NCBI RefSeq assembly: GCF_946885955.1
Contig: NZ_CAMPHI010000015.1
Span: 1-64,000, forward strand
Source of the DNA: an uncultured Pseudomonas sp.
GTDB taxonomy: Bacteria; Pseudomonadota; Gammaproteobacteria; Pseudomonadales; Pseudomonadaceae
DNA: 64,000 bases
Direction of reading: 5' to 3'
Part shown: one piece after another, positions 42,392 through 52,207 of the stretch
Layout of the letters: the number at the start of each line of letters is the position of its first letter
Position numbering within the stretch: position 1 is the stretch's first letter
Notes under the pieces: model-generated
What the model was told of the DNA's origin: nothing
Database searches by the model: none
Seen by the model: the letters and a program-made list of their open reading frames with translations, nothing else
Translations under genes and position numbers: made by a program

Positions 42392-42417
42392 CGCAGCTCG
42401 GCGGCGGCCGAGCTGCG
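42392..42417. terminator. Bidirectional hairpin between convergent genes
   Basis: A perfect 11-bp stem, CGCAGCTCGGC / GCCGAGCTGCG, with a 4-nt loop, between the convergent binding-protein and GST genes. No T-tract is present. Confidence 0.65.
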
Positions 42418-42424
42418 GACTCGC

Positions 42425-43120
42425 TCAAGAGCGCTGTGGAATGCTCAAGCCACGAATCACTGCCGGGCGTGCAACGAAGGCCTCGAGTGCACGGTTTACC
42501 TGAGTAAAACTTTCGATCTGCACCAGTTCGCCGGCCTGATAGAAATCCACCAGGGTGCGTACCCAGGGGAATACGGCGATGTCGGCGATGGTATAGGTGT
42601 CGCCCATCAGCCATTGGCGGCCGGTAAGACGCTGGTCGAGCACGCCGAGCAGACGCTTGGCTTCGGCGACGTAGCGGTCGCGCGGACGCTTGTCTTCGTA
42701 GTCCTTGCCGGCGAACTTATGGAAGAAACCGAGTTGGCCGAACATCGGGCCGACGCCGCCCATCTGCCACATCAGCCACTGAATGGTTTCATAGCGTCCG
42801 GCGGCATCCTCGGGCAGCAGCTGGCCGGTTTTCTCCGCGAGATAAAGCAGGATCGCGCCGGACTCGAACAGCGCCAGCGGTTTGCCGTCCGGGCCGTTGG
42901 GGTCGAGGATCGCGGGGATCTTGTTGTTCGGGTTGAGCGAGAGGAATGCCGGCGAGAGCTGGTCGTCGTGCTGGAAATCGACCAGGTGCGGCTCGTAGGG
43001 CAGGCCGATCTCTTCCAGCATGATCGAGACCTTGACCCCGTTTGGCGTAGGCAGCGAGTAAAGCTGCAGGCGTTCGGGCTGGGCGGCGGGCCATTTTTCG
43101 GTGATGGGATGGTCTGACAT
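42425..43120 (-). CDS. Glutathione S-transferase, YfcG/YghU-like
   Basis: A 231-residue cytosolic GST of the nu class. The thioredoxin-like N domain has the active-site TPNGVKVSIMLEEIGL and the glutathione-binding LFESGAILLYLAEKTG; the helical C domain has GDTYTIADIAVFPWV. YfcG-type enzymes act as disulfide-bond oxidoreductases. The start at 43120 matches the recalled family N terminus; a longer frame adds 31 residues without support. Confidence 0.9.
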   Translation of the reverse strand: MSDHPITEKWPAAQPERLQLYSLPTPNGVKVSIMLEEIGLPYEPHLVDFQHDDQLSPAFLSLNPNNKIPAILDPNGPDGKPLALFESGAILLYLAEKTGQLLPEDAAGRYETIQWLMWQMGGVGPMFGQLGFFHKFAGKDYEDKRPRDRYVAEAKRLLGVLDQRLTGRQWLMGDTYTIADIAVFPWVRTLVDFYQAGELVQIESFTQVNRALEAFVARPAVIRGLSIPQRS

Positions 43121-43424
43121 GGCGCTTCCAATCGTTGTTTTGCGGAACAAAACCGGTCGACGTCGGGAGGACGTCGGCCGGGCGTTGTGAGGGCCGCAGA
43201 CGCTGGCAGCCAATGTGCCGCTCGGGGTGGTGAGGGCGGGTCGCTGCGGCAGGCGTTGCTGCGGGTGATGCCGGGGACAATAAGACCATCATTGGCCGCC
43301 GCAAGAAAATCGATAACCGCACTAGTCGGCATCGATCTGAGTGATGACCGCTACGTCGCGGTTCCCCGTGTGCAGGCGAATCGGTATGGTGCGGGTTTGT
43401 CTTTTTCCGGCGATGGAGCCTTTT

Positions 43425-43862
43425 ATGAGCCTACATGGCGACTACGATGCACAGAATATCTTTGCCCAGATCATCCGCGGCGATGCCCCTTGCTACAAGC
43501 TCTACGAGGACGAGGATGTATTGGCCTTTCTCGACGTGTTTCCCCAGGCCTACGGCCATACCCTGGTGATCCCCAAGCGGGTGGCGGCGCGCAATATCCT
43601 CGAAGTCGATGCCGAGACACTGGGCAAGCTGATGGCGGTGGTGCAACGGCTGACCCGAGTGCTGGTCGACGAGTTGGCGCCGGATGGCGTGCAGGTCGCG
43701 CAGTTCAACGGCGCCCCCGCGGGGCAGACGGTGTTCCACCTGCATATGCACATAGTGCCGCGCTTCGCCGGCGAGCATCTTGGCGCGCATGCCGTAGTCA
43801 AGGCCGAGGCGGCGGAGTTGGAGCAGTTGCAGGCGCGTCTGTTGCAGCGGCTGAACGCATAA
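43425..43862 (+). CDS. HIT family nucleotide hydrolase
   Basis: A 145-residue cytosolic protein. The histidine triad is HLHMHIVPR near residue 105. The N-terminal IFAQIIRGDAPCYKLYEDED is typical of HinT-like proteins, which hydrolyse aminoacyl-adenylates and purine phosphoramidates. The ATG at 43425 follows GGAGCC. It stands alone and converges with the LysR gene. Confidence 0.93.
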   Translation: MSLHGDYDAQNIFAQIIRGDAPCYKLYEDEDVLAFLDVFPQAYGHTLVIPKRVAARNILEVDAETLGKLMAVVQRLTRVLVDELAPDGVQVAQFNGAPAGQTVFHLHMHIVPRFAGEHLGAHAVVKAEAAELEQLQARLLQRLNA

Positions 43863-43904
43863 GCGGTGCCTGTCCGCGGTAGCCCACTATCCCGCGCTTG
43901 CCGG

Positions 43905-44816
43905 CTAGCCTGCTAATGCCTGGGGCTGTTCGGCGAGCAGTTGCTCCAGCCACTGCATAAAGGCGCGTGCCCGCTGCGGGAGGTAGCGGCGGTGGGCGTA
44001 GAGCAGACTTATGCGCATGGGCGCAGCCACAAATTGCGGCAGTATGCTGCACAGTTGGCCATTGGCGAGCAGCTCCTTCACTCCTAACCAGGGCGCCTGA
44101 ATGATGCCCAGGCCACCGACGCAGCCTCCTTCGTAGGCATCCACGTTGTTCACCGTGACTTGACCGGCCATGGCAAGGCTGCGCGATTGGCCGTTGAGTT
44201 GATATTCGAACCCGGTCGAGCGGGTACCCAGGGCCCCGACGTAATGGATAAGCCGGTGCTGGGCCAGATCGTCGAGGCTGTGCGGGGTGCCGTAGCGTGC
44301 CAGGTAGTCGGGGCTGGCGCAGTTGACCATGTCAAGGTGTCCGAGTGAACGCGCTACCAGGCTGGCATCGCCGACTTCGCCGATGCGCAGTACGCAGTCG
44401 AAGCCTTCGCGCACCAGGTCGACGCGCCGGTCACTGCAGCTGATTTCCAGTTCGACTCCGGGGTGGTTTTCAAGAAAACCGCCGAGATGTGGGGTGATCA
44501 GGCGTCTGGCCAGCCCGGTGGGCATGTCGATGCGCAGGCGACCACTGAGCTGGCTGTTATCCTGACGAAACAGACCTTCCAGTTCATCCATATGGGCCAG
44601 CATGTCCTTGCTGCGCTCGTAAAGCACCAGGCCGTCCTGGGTCGGCTGCACCTTGCGCGTGGTGCGGTGCAATAGCCGCGCGCCGAGCAACTCTTCCAGC
44701 GCGCGAACCTGTTCGGAAACGCTCGACCTGGGCAGGCCAAGGCTATCGGCGGCCTGGGTAAAACTCGCCAGCTCGCTCACGCGTACGAAAGTACGCAGCA
44801 GATGCAGTTTATCCAT
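43905..44816 (-). CDS. LysR family transcriptional regulator
   Basis: A 303-residue regulator. The helix-turn-helix spans about 3-60 (LASFTQAADSLGLPRSSVSEQV), and a substrate-binding domain at about 90-300 belongs to the CrgA/DhcR-like branch. It diverges from the adjacent SDR gene, the usual arrangement for a LysR regulator and its target. The effector is unknown. Confidence 0.92.
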   Translation of the reverse strand: MDKLHLLRTFVRVSELASFTQAADSLGLPRSSVSEQVRALEELLGARLLHRTTRKVQPTQDGLVLYERSKDMLAHMDELEGLFRQDNSQLSGRLRIDMPTGLARRLITPHLGGFLENHPGVELEISCSDRRVDLVREGFDCVLRIGEVGDASLVARSLGHLDMVNCASPDYLARYGTPHSLDDLAQHRLIHYVGALGTRSTGFEYQLNGQSRSLAMAGQVTVNNVDAYEGGCVGGLGIIQAPWLGVKELLANGQLCSILPQFVAAPMRISLLYAHRRYLPQRARAFMQWLEQLLAEQPQALAG

Positions 44817-44942
44817 GGGGTGGGTTCCGAATTATTGTTCGTTTAACACGATCAGTATTTCTGATTTATTGAAGTTTATCTGATTAATTTAGAACAATAA
44901 CCTGTGCTCACTGATTCCAGACCCGATAACAGGAGCACGACC

Positions 44943-45701
44943 ATGAACCGTAAAATCGCCATTATTACTGGAGCGAGCCGTGGCCTTGGCCGCAGCGCCG
45001 CGCTGCACTTGGCCGCCCAGGGTGTCGATATCATCGGCACCTATCACAGCAAGGCGGACGAGGCGCGGCGCCTGGCCGGCGAGGTTGAACTGCTCGGCGG
45101 CCGTGTGCTGATGCTGCGACTGGATGTCGGTCAGAGCGACAGTTTCGCCGCGTTCCGGAGCGAGGTTGCAGCAGGCTTGCATAGGCACTTTGGGCGCGAG
45201 GATTTCGATTTTCTGATCAACAATGCCGGCAATGGCATCTACGCCAGCCTGGCCGAGACCAGCGAGGCGCAGTTCGATCAGATGATGAATGTTCACTTGA
45301 AGGGGCCGTTTTTCCTTACTCAGCAATTGCTGCCTCTGATGGCCGAACAGGGCCGCATCTTGAATATCTCTTCAGGTTTGGCGCGTTTTAGCCTGCCGGG
45401 TTATGCCGCTTACGCGGCGATGAAGGGGGCGGTCGAGGTGTGGACCCGCTATCTGGCCCAGGAGCTGGGACCGCGCGGAATTAACGTCAACGTGCTGGCA
45501 CCCGGTGCCATCGAGACTGATTTTGGCGGGGGTGCGGTGCGTGACGATAGCCAGCTGAATGCCATGATCGCCGACAGCACTGCGTTGGGTCGGGTTGGCT
45601 TGCCGGACGATATTGGCTCCGCCGTCGCCATGCTGCTTAGCGATGGCGGGTGTTGGATCACCGGCCAGCGCATCGAGGCATCGGGTGGCGCGCATCTCTG
45701 A
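44943..45701 (+). CDS. Short-chain dehydrogenase/reductase (SDR)
   Basis: A 252-residue classical SDR. The cofactor motif TGASRGLGRS is at 8-17, NNAG is present in LINNAGNG, the catalytic Ser is in ILNISSGLA, and YxxxK is in YAAYAAMKG. The ending GRVGLPDDIGSAVAMLLSD is typical of FabG-like oxidoreductases. AACAGGAGCACGACC before the ATG gives a good Shine-Dalgarno. It is probably controlled by the divergent LysR protein. Confidence 0.92.
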   Translation: MNRKIAIITGASRGLGRSAALHLAAQGVDIIGTYHSKADEARRLAGEVELLGGRVLMLRLDVGQSDSFAAFRSEVAAGLHRHFGREDFDFLINNAGNGIYASLAETSEAQFDQMMNVHLKGPFFLTQQLLPLMAEQGRILNISSGLARFSLPGYAAYAAMKGAVEVWTRYLAQELGPRGINVNVLAPGAIETDFGGGAVRDDSQLNAMIADSTALGRVGLPDDIGSAVAMLLSDGGCWITGQRIEASGGAHL

Positions 45702-45922
45702 GTCGAAGGAATGCAATCCTTGCGCGGTTGCAGGCGCAGCTGGATAGCCGGCGCTGCGTTTCAGGGTGAACGTGTTGACGCTCTTTCCGTCTCTATCCTA
45801 TCGACGTGGTAATCGCTGCGAGGCGATGAAGGTGGAAGGATGAGACGTAAAGATCGATACATGCATGATGTTGTCCTGATGCAGGCTAGCGGCGTAGCCG
45901 CATTGGCGCGCGGGGGTAGGCC

Positions 45923-47524
45923 ATGAGCGATGCCGAGCAGACCGGTCCATTTGTCCGCGCACTCGATCAGGTAGGGCCCGCGGATACCCTGTCACCCGCC
46001 GATCGCTATCAGGAATTGTTCGTTGCGGTGCAGACCAGCGAGATTTTTGCCGACAGCAAAACCTTTGTCGACTGCGCGCCGCGGCAGTACCCGGAACACA
46101 TTCTGGATGCTTATAGGGCGCAGCGCGGCGAGCCCGGTTTCGACTTGGGCGCATTCGTCCACGAGCATTTCAGCCGGTTCGAATATCAGCCCGAAGAGTT
46201 CGTCGCCAACCCCAACAATACCCTCGAAGAACATATCGATCGGCTCTGGCCGGTGCTGACCCGTCAGCCGAAGACGCACCCGCCGTGCTCCTCGCTGCTG
46301 CCGCTGCCGTGCGACTACGTGGTGCCCGGTGGCCGTTTCACTGAGCTGTATTACTGGGATTCGCACTTCGTCATGCTCGGTCTCGACGAAAGCGGGCAGT
46401 GCGAGCTGTTGCGCGCCATGGCGGACAACTTCGCCTACCTGATAGACACCTATGGCCATGTGCCCAATGGCAACCGGTCGTATTACCTGAGCCGCTCGCA
46501 ACCCCCGGTATTCGCCCTGATGGTCGACCTGTTCGAGGAGCGCGGCATTCGCCGCGCCAGCGATTACCTGCCGCAATTGCGCAAGGAATATGCGTACTGG
46601 ATGAACGGCGGCGCGCTGCTGAAGCCCGGCGAGTGTCACCGCCGCTGCGTGTGCCTGGAGCCCGGCATGCTGCTCAATCGCTACTGGGACGACCGCGATA
46701 CGCCCCGTGAAGAGGCGTACCGGGAGGACGTGGCCACGGCCAGGCAAAGCCCGCGGCCGTCGCATGAGGTGTACCGCGACCTGCGTGCCGCCGCCGAATC
46801 CGGTTGGGATTTCAGCTCGCGCTGGCTGGGCGATCCGCGGCGTTTGTCGAGCATCCGCACGACCTCTATCCTGCCGGTGGACCTCAACAGCTTGCTCTAC
46901 AACCTCGAGATGCAGATTGCGCGCCTGAGCGAGATCAGGGGCGATGGGCAGTCGGCCGACGAGTTCCGTCGACATGCCGATGCGCGCCGCGCTGCGGTCG
47001 ACAAGTACCTGTGGAGTGATGCCGCCGCGACCTACCTGGACTATGACTGGCAAGAGGGGCATGCGCGGGGCAACCTCACCGCGGCGATGCTCACGCCGTT
47101 GTTCGTTCGCATGGCCAGTGCACAGCAGGCCGGCCACGTAGCCGCTACCGTCGAGCGCGAGTTGCTCGCCCCAGGCGGGCTGGCCACCACCCAGGTGCGC
47201 AGCGACGAACAATGGGACCGCCCCAACGGCTGGGCGCCGCTGCAATGGATCGGTATTCGCGGCTTGCAGCACTACGGGCATGACAAGCTGGCCGAGGAGA
47301 TCAAGCATCGCTGGCTGTCGATCGTCGCCGACCTGTTCGAGCGAAAGAGCAAGCTGGTGGAGAAGTACGTGCTGCGCCCGTCGGCGGAGTCGGCCAAGGG
47401 CGGCGAATACCCACTGCAGGACGGCTTCGGCTGGACCAATGGGGTGACCCGGCGGTTGCTGCAGGAAGCGCCCAGCCATCAGGCCAATCGCTGCCGGGCC
47501 GGGACTTGTCGCGTCTGCGATTAG
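45923..47524 (+). CDS. treF: Cytoplasmic trehalase (GH37)
   Basis: A 533-residue glycoside hydrolase hydrolysing trehalose to two glucoses. Trehalase signatures are PGGRFTELYYWDSHF and QWDRPNGWAPLQWIG. The catalytic Asp is in ESGWDFSSRW and the proposed catalytic Glu in the LVEKY segment. No signal peptide precedes the fold, so it is the TreF-type cytosolic form. GGCGCGCGGGGGTAGGCC precedes the ATG. An antiporter gene starts 10 bp after its stop. Confidence 0.94.
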   Translation: MSDAEQTGPFVRALDQVGPADTLSPADRYQELFVAVQTSEIFADSKTFVDCAPRQYPEHILDAYRAQRGEPGFDLGAFVHEHFSRFEYQPEEFVANPNNTLEEHIDRLWPVLTRQPKTHPPCSSLLPLPCDYVVPGGRFTELYYWDSHFVMLGLDESGQCELLRAMADNFAYLIDTYGHVPNGNRSYYLSRSQPPVFALMVDLFEERGIRRASDYLPQLRKEYAYWMNGGALLKPGECHRRCVCLEPGMLLNRYWDDRDTPREEAYREDVATARQSPRPSHEVYRDLRAAAESGWDFSSRWLGDPRRLSSIRTTSILPVDLNSLLYNLEMQIARLSEIRGDGQSADEFRRHADARRAAVDKYLWSDAAATYLDYDWQEGHARGNLTAAMLTPLFVRMASAQQAGHVAATVERELLAPGGLATTQVRSDEQWDRPNGWAPLQWIGIRGLQHYGHDKLAEEIKHRWLSIVADLFERKSKLVEKYVLRPSAESAKGGEYPLQDGFGWTNGVTRRLLQEAPSHQANRCRAGTCRVCD

Positions 47525-47534
47525 GCACGCGCCG

Positions 47535-48875
47535 ATGAATTTTCTGCAGTGGATGGCCGTGCTCGGCACCTTGTTGCTGCTGATGGCGCTCGCCTCGGCC
47601 TATGTGCGCTGGCTGCCGGTTACCACTTCGGTGTTGTATCTGGGTTTCGGCGTGGTGATCGGTCAGCTTGGCATTGGCCTGTGGCAGATCGAGTTTCAGG
47701 ACATCGTCGGCTGGATGGAGCACCTGACCGAGGTTGCGGTGCTGGTTTCGCTGTTCGTCGGTGGTTTGAAACTGCGGTTGCGCTTCGCTCATCCGGCCTG
47801 GAGCGGTGCCTATCTGCTCGCCGGGCCGGTGATGCTGCTGTGCATCGCCGGGGTGACGGCGGTCGCCCACTACTTGCTGGCGATGCCCCTGGGGCTGGCG
47901 CTGCTGATCGGCGCGGTGCTGGCACCGACCGATCCGGTATTGGCGAGCCTGGTGCAGGTGAGCAGCTCGCGGGATTGCGACCGGGTGCGCTACGGGTTGA
48001 CCGGCGAGGCGGGTTTCAATGACGGCGTGGCATTCCCGTTCGTGGTGTTCGCGCTGCTGTTTATCGAGTACGACGGTCTGAGTTCGACCTGGCTGGACAG
48101 CTGGTTTATCCATCGACTGCTGTGGGCGGTGCCGGCGGGTTTGCTCGTGGGCTTCGGGTTGGGTCGGCTGGTCGGGCGCCTGGCGATCTACTTGCGCGCC
48201 CGCCACGGCGATACCGCGATGTCGCCAAACGATTTCCTGGCCCTGGCGCTGATCGCCCTGTCCTATGTGTTCGCCGAATTGATCGGGGCCTGGGGCTTTC
48301 TCGCCGCGTTCGCCGCCGGCGTCGGGTTACGCCATGCGGAGCTGGCCAGCGGTTCGACGATGCCGGCTGAGGAGATGGTTTCGCACAAGCTGCCGCACCT
48401 GCGCGGCGAGGACGAGTGCGGCGACTCAGGCCGCGTCATCGTCGCCGACCCGACGGCGGCCGCCGGGTTGTTGGTTGGCGACATCCTGTCGTTCGGCAAT
48501 GTGCTGGAGCGCGCATTGGAGGTGTTGCTGGTGACCATTCTCGGCGTGGTGCTGGCGGCGCACTGGGATTGGCGCGCGCTCTTGCTGGGCGGCTTGCTGT
48601 TCGGAGTGATCCGCCCGCTGGCGGTGTGGCTGCTACTGCGCGGCGGGCTGGTCAGCCACGGGCAGCGCTGGCTGCTTGGCTGGTTCGGGATTCGTGGTAT
48701 CGGCAGCCTCTATTACCTGAGCTATGCACTGACCCATGGTTTGCCGGAGGCAATGCTGGACGATGCCGTTGGGCTGGTGCTGTCGGTGGTGGCGCTGAGC
48801 ATCCTGGTGCATGGCGTCAGCACGCAGCCATTGCTGGCGCGCTACGAGCGCCGCCAGCGGCCTGGCGGCGCCTAG
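47535..48875 (+). CDS. Cation:proton antiporter, CPA1/NhaP type
   Basis: A 446-residue inner-membrane protein with about 12 helices. Typical marks are the APTDPVLASLVQ segment and GFNDGVAFPFVVFALLF, which contains the conserved charged pair. The last helices (GWFGIRGIGSLYYLSYAL) match the CPA1 family. Only 10 bp separate it from the trehalase stop, so the two are probably co-transcribed. Trehalose use and Na+/H+ exchange may both answer osmotic stress; the link is inferred. Confidence 0.9.
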   Translation: MNFLQWMAVLGTLLLLMALASAYVRWLPVTTSVLYLGFGVVIGQLGIGLWQIEFQDIVGWMEHLTEVAVLVSLFVGGLKLRLRFAHPAWSGAYLLAGPVMLLCIAGVTAVAHYLLAMPLGLALLIGAVLAPTDPVLASLVQVSSSRDCDRVRYGLTGEAGFNDGVAFPFVVFALLFIEYDGLSSTWLDSWFIHRLLWAVPAGLLVGFGLGRLVGRLAIYLRARHGDTAMSPNDFLALALIALSYVFAELIGAWGFLAAFAAGVGLRHAELASGSTMPAEEMVSHKLPHLRGEDECGDSGRVIVADPTAAAGLLVGDILSFGNVLERALEVLLVTILGVVLAAHWDWRALLLGGLLFGVIRPLAVWLLLRGGLVSHGQRWLLGWFGIRGIGSLYYLSYALTHGLPEAMLDDAVGLVLSVVALSILVHGVSTQPLLARYERRQRPGGA

Positions 48876-48899
48876 GCCGCATTGAAATGGCAACGGACC

Positions 48900-50633
48900 C
48901 TAGGGTATCGCGTCCCCGCCGTCGACCTCGGCGGCAGTCAGGTTGCCGTTGCTGCGAAAGGCGCTGGAGCGGTGTTGCGTGCCGAACAGCACGAAGTCCG
49001 CGCCGGCACCGCTGAATTTGATCTCGTCCAGAGCCAGGTCGACGCTGGCGTTGGGCCCGAGAAACAGGCGTAGCGAGAGGAAGTGCTGCAGGTCCACGCC
49101 GCGGTTGGCGAATTCGCTGAGCGGGATCTGCACCCGCGTCCAGCCGTTTTCGAGCGTGGCGTAATCCGCGAGGTCGACCCCGTAATCCTTGTTGTTGACG
49201 CTGTCGTTGAGCTGAATATAGAGCTTTTGCGGCGGCACCTGATCCAGGTTCTTCAGCTGCAACTGCAGGCTTTGCTGCCCCATGGCGAGCAGGTCGAAGT
49301 CGCCGCTCCAGAGGCTGTCCTTGAACAGGCGGAACTGGTTCCAGCTGATGCCCTCGCCAAACAGGTGCAGGTACTTGCCGTCGCCGCCATCGGCAGGCGG
49401 ATCGACCTGTACGGAGATTTCGAGGTCGGCGGATTCACCGCCCGGATCGGTAGCGCGCAGGCGCAGCAGGTAGGTGCCCTGGCTGCCACCCGTAGGGCTC
49501 AGGGTCAGGCTGCCGCCGTTGTCACCGTGATCGACGAAGCTGGCGAAACCGCTGCTGTCGCCGATCAATGCCAGGCTCAACGCCTGCCCCTCGGGGTCGA
49601 CGGCGGAAACCGCGAGCGTGACGGTTTCGCCTTCTCGCATGCTGATCGGGTCGAGCGGGTTGAACAGCGGGGGCTGATTCGGGCCTTCGAGCGGCGGTCT
49701 GGTGAAACTGAGCAGCCAGCGGTACAGCACGTGCCGGCCGAATTCGTTGTAGTGGTAGTAGTAGCCGTCGCCGCCGAAATTGCCGGCGGCATCGATGTCG
49801 GGATCCTTATGGTCGTACGCCAGTTCGAGGTAGTAGTGCTTCTGGCTGCCGTCGGCAAAGCTGTGCATCAGCTTCACGCCATAGGCGCCATCCCAGGCGT
49901 TATGGGCGACGCCGGCGAAGCTGGTGAGCTTGGCCGGGTGATCCAGCGGTGTGCCGAGGGCGGCGCAGCCATTGAGTTTGACATCGACCACGTGCTGTCC
50001 TGACTTGTAGCCGACGGTCGTGTCCTGGTCGCCGTGAAACGCCCAGACGCCGATATGCCTGATCGCTTCGCAATTGAAGGTCTTGGGAAACCAGGCCGCG
50101 ACGGGAGCGGCTGCGGCGATGGTGTCCGGTCGTTCGTAGAGGACGTTGTAGGTGCCGTTGCCGCCGTGGCTGAGGCCGGTGATATAGACCTTGTCGAGGT
50201 TGACGTTGTAGTTGGCGATGGCGTGGTTGTAGATGGTCTCGTAGCGTTCCTTGGGCAGGCCGCATTTGTTGTCGGCATTGGGCGGCAACTGCGGCGCCAG
50301 GACGATAAAGGGCAGGGTGTTATCCCAGAGGCCATCGCGGATCATTTTCGGCGCGCCTTCGGAAATCGCCTTGTTGAGGATGTTCATGTCCAGCGAATAG
50401 CTGCCGTCGCCGTTGGCGATGCTCGCGTCGCCACATTTGCCGTCGCCGTGAATGGCGATCAATAGGGGGTATCCCTGGCTGTCGTTGGGGTCGTAGCCCT
50501 GCGGTAGGTGAACCATGGCATTGAGGGTTTTCGGCGTGGCCATCTTGCCGTTCACCGGGGTGAAGGTGGCCCAGGTGAACGGCGAGAAAAGCACTGCGGC
50601 AGCCACTATGGCCGGGAGGCTGAAACGGGTCAT
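48900..50633 (-). CDS. Secreted esterase/depolymerase with C-terminal beta-sandwich domains
   Basis: A 577-residue exported protein with a signal peptide of about 22 residues ending TWA. The alpha/beta-hydrolase catalytic domain spans about 30-330; its nucleophile elbow is GLSHGGNG (Ser155) and it has LLIAIHGDGKCGD and a FHGDQDTTV segment. A cadherin/Ig-like domain spans about 340-420 and a carbohydrate-binding-like beta-sandwich about 430-560. It resembles PHB-depolymerase-type or feruloyl-type esterases; the polymer is unknown. AAGGA precedes the ATG at 50633. Confidence 0.8.
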   Translation of the reverse strand: MTRFSLPAIVAAAVLFSPFTWATFTPVNGKMATPKTLNAMVHLPQGYDPNDSQGYPLLIAIHGDGKCGDASIANGDGSYSLDMNILNKAISEGAPKMIRDGLWDNTLPFIVLAPQLPPNADNKCGLPKERYETIYNHAIANYNVNLDKVYITGLSHGGNGTYNVLYERPDTIAAAAPVAAWFPKTFNCEAIRHIGVWAFHGDQDTTVGYKSGQHVVDVKLNGCAALGTPLDHPAKLTSFAGVAHNAWDGAYGVKLMHSFADGSQKHYYLELAYDHKDPDIDAAGNFGGDGYYYHYNEFGRHVLYRWLLSFTRPPLEGPNQPPLFNPLDPISMREGETVTLAVSAVDPEGQALSLALIGDSSGFASFVDHGDNGGSLTLSPTGGSQGTYLLRLRATDPGGESADLEISVQVDPPADGGDGKYLHLFGEGISWNQFRLFKDSLWSGDFDLLAMGQQSLQLQLKNLDQVPPQKLYIQLNDSVNNKDYGVDLADYATLENGWTRVQIPLSEFANRGVDLQHFLSLRLFLGPNASVDLALDEIKFSGAGADFVLFGTQHRSSAFRSNGNLTAAEVDGGDAIP

Positions 50634-50908
50634 GATGCAGTCCTTGGCAGGCGGGCGAGGCTGCACCTTAACAACTGACCGACCGGGCGTTTGTCAGCTG
50701 GATCACGAAAATGCGGCGGCCATAGACTCGATTCGTATCAGCGGTTAGCTGGCGGAAACCTGCGGTGATAATCGACCCAGGCGAGCGCCGGGCTACCGTC
50801 GGTTATGCAGGCCAATGGCCAGTTTATGCTGTGCAATTGCGACGCCGTTGATACTTGCTGGCCGCCGCCGGCGTTAGAATCGCAGCGGCTGAATAACGGA
50901 GATGAACA

Positions 50909-52207
50909 GTGAAGGGATTGCCGATTGCGATCGTCGGAGCCGGTACCGCTGGCCTGGCCAGTGCGATTCTGCTGGCGCGCCAGGGGTTTCGCGTATGCGT
51001 ACTGGAACGGGTGGCGAACCTGCAACCAGTGGGCGCGGGGGTATTGTTGCAACCCTCGGGTCTGGCGGTGTTGCGCGAGTTGGGCCTGTTGGCCGAGTGC
51101 ACGGGCCTTGGTGCGCCGGTCAGCCGTCTCTATGGAACCACGGCGGGGGCCGGTCGAGTCATTCTCGATACCCGCTATGACGATTGGCGGCCTGGCAGTT
51201 TCGGCCTGGGCATTCACCGTGCGGTGTTGCTGACCGCCCTGCTGAACGCCGCCAGGCAAGCTGGGGTGCAGATCGAGACAGGGGTGACGATCAGTCGTTT
51301 CAGCCAAGCGGCCGATCGTGTGCTGTTATTCCGCCGCGATCGCGAGAGCGAGGAGCAGGTTCACGGCGAATACGCCGCCTTGGTCCTTGCCGATGGCGTG
51401 CGCTCGACGCTGCGTGAGCAAATGCAGGTCAGACAATGGTCGCGGCCCTACCCCTGGGGCGCGCTGTGGAATATCCAGCCGACCCCCGCGGGTTTGCAGT
51501 CCACCGACCTGCGTCAGTGGTACCGCGGTTGCCGGGAAATGTTCGGCATCATGCCCACCGGCAGTACCCACGAGCAACGCGATCAGCCGCTCAGCAGTCT
51601 GTTCTGGAGCCTGCCCACCGCACAGTTCGCCGCTTGGCGCGAAGCCGGCCTGGAGGCATGGAAAGCCCGGGTGATGCAGTTGAGCGGGGGCGCCGCCGAG
51701 CCCTTCCTGCAAACGATCGAAAGCCCCGTTCAGTTGAGTTTCGCCGCCTACGCCGATGTGCGTATGCAGCGCTGGCACGACGGTCGGGTATTGGCCATCG
51801 GCGACTGCGCCCATGCCATGAGCCCGCAGTTGGGGCAGGGCGCGAATATGGCGCTGATCGATGCGGCCGCACTGGCGACGCAATTGCGTGACCACGCCGC
51901 GCCTGAGGCGGTCGCCGTCGACTGGGCCAGGGTATTCGACGGCTATGCCGCCGCGCGCCGCGAGCACCTGCGTTATTACCGCCAGGCCAGTCGTTTGCTG
52001 ACGCCATTATTCCAGTCCGATAGCCGGGTGCTGGCAGTGCTGCGCGATAGTGCGCTGTACCTGGCCCGGCACAATCGCTTCGGGCGCTACCACGCGGCGA
52101 CCACCCTGGTGGGCGCGCGCACCGGCTGGCTGTTCGGTGCGTACGAGGAGACGGCGCTGTGCGCCTGGTACGGCACCCGCGAGGTTCGTGAGGCGTTGCC
52201 GGAATAG
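50909..52207 (+). CDS. FAD-dependent monooxygenase
   Basis: A 432-residue flavoprotein of the class A aromatic hydroxylase type. The FAD-binding loop is VGAGTAGLASAILLA, followed by LERVANLQPVGAGVLLQPSG. The second FAD motif is GDCAHAMSPQLGQGANMALIDA. It uses NAD(P)H and oxygen to hydroxylate an unidentified small molecule. GGAG lies eight bases before the GTG start. No ring-cleavage or regulator gene is adjacent. Confidence 0.88.
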   Translation: MKGLPIAIVGAGTAGLASAILLARQGFRVCVLERVANLQPVGAGVLLQPSGLAVLRELGLLAECTGLGAPVSRLYGTTAGAGRVILDTRYDDWRPGSFGLGIHRAVLLTALLNAARQAGVQIETGVTISRFSQAADRVLLFRRDRESEEQVHGEYAALVLADGVRSTLREQMQVRQWSRPYPWGALWNIQPTPAGLQSTDLRQWYRGCREMFGIMPTGSTHEQRDQPLSSLFWSLPTAQFAAWREAGLEAWKARVMQLSGGAAEPFLQTIESPVQLSFAAYADVRMQRWHDGRVLAIGDCAHAMSPQLGQGANMALIDAAALATQLRDHAAPEAVAVDWARVFDGYAAARREHLRYYRQASRLLTPLFQSDSRVLAVLRDSALYLARHNRFGRYHAATTLVGARTGWLFGAYEETALCAWYGTREVREALPE

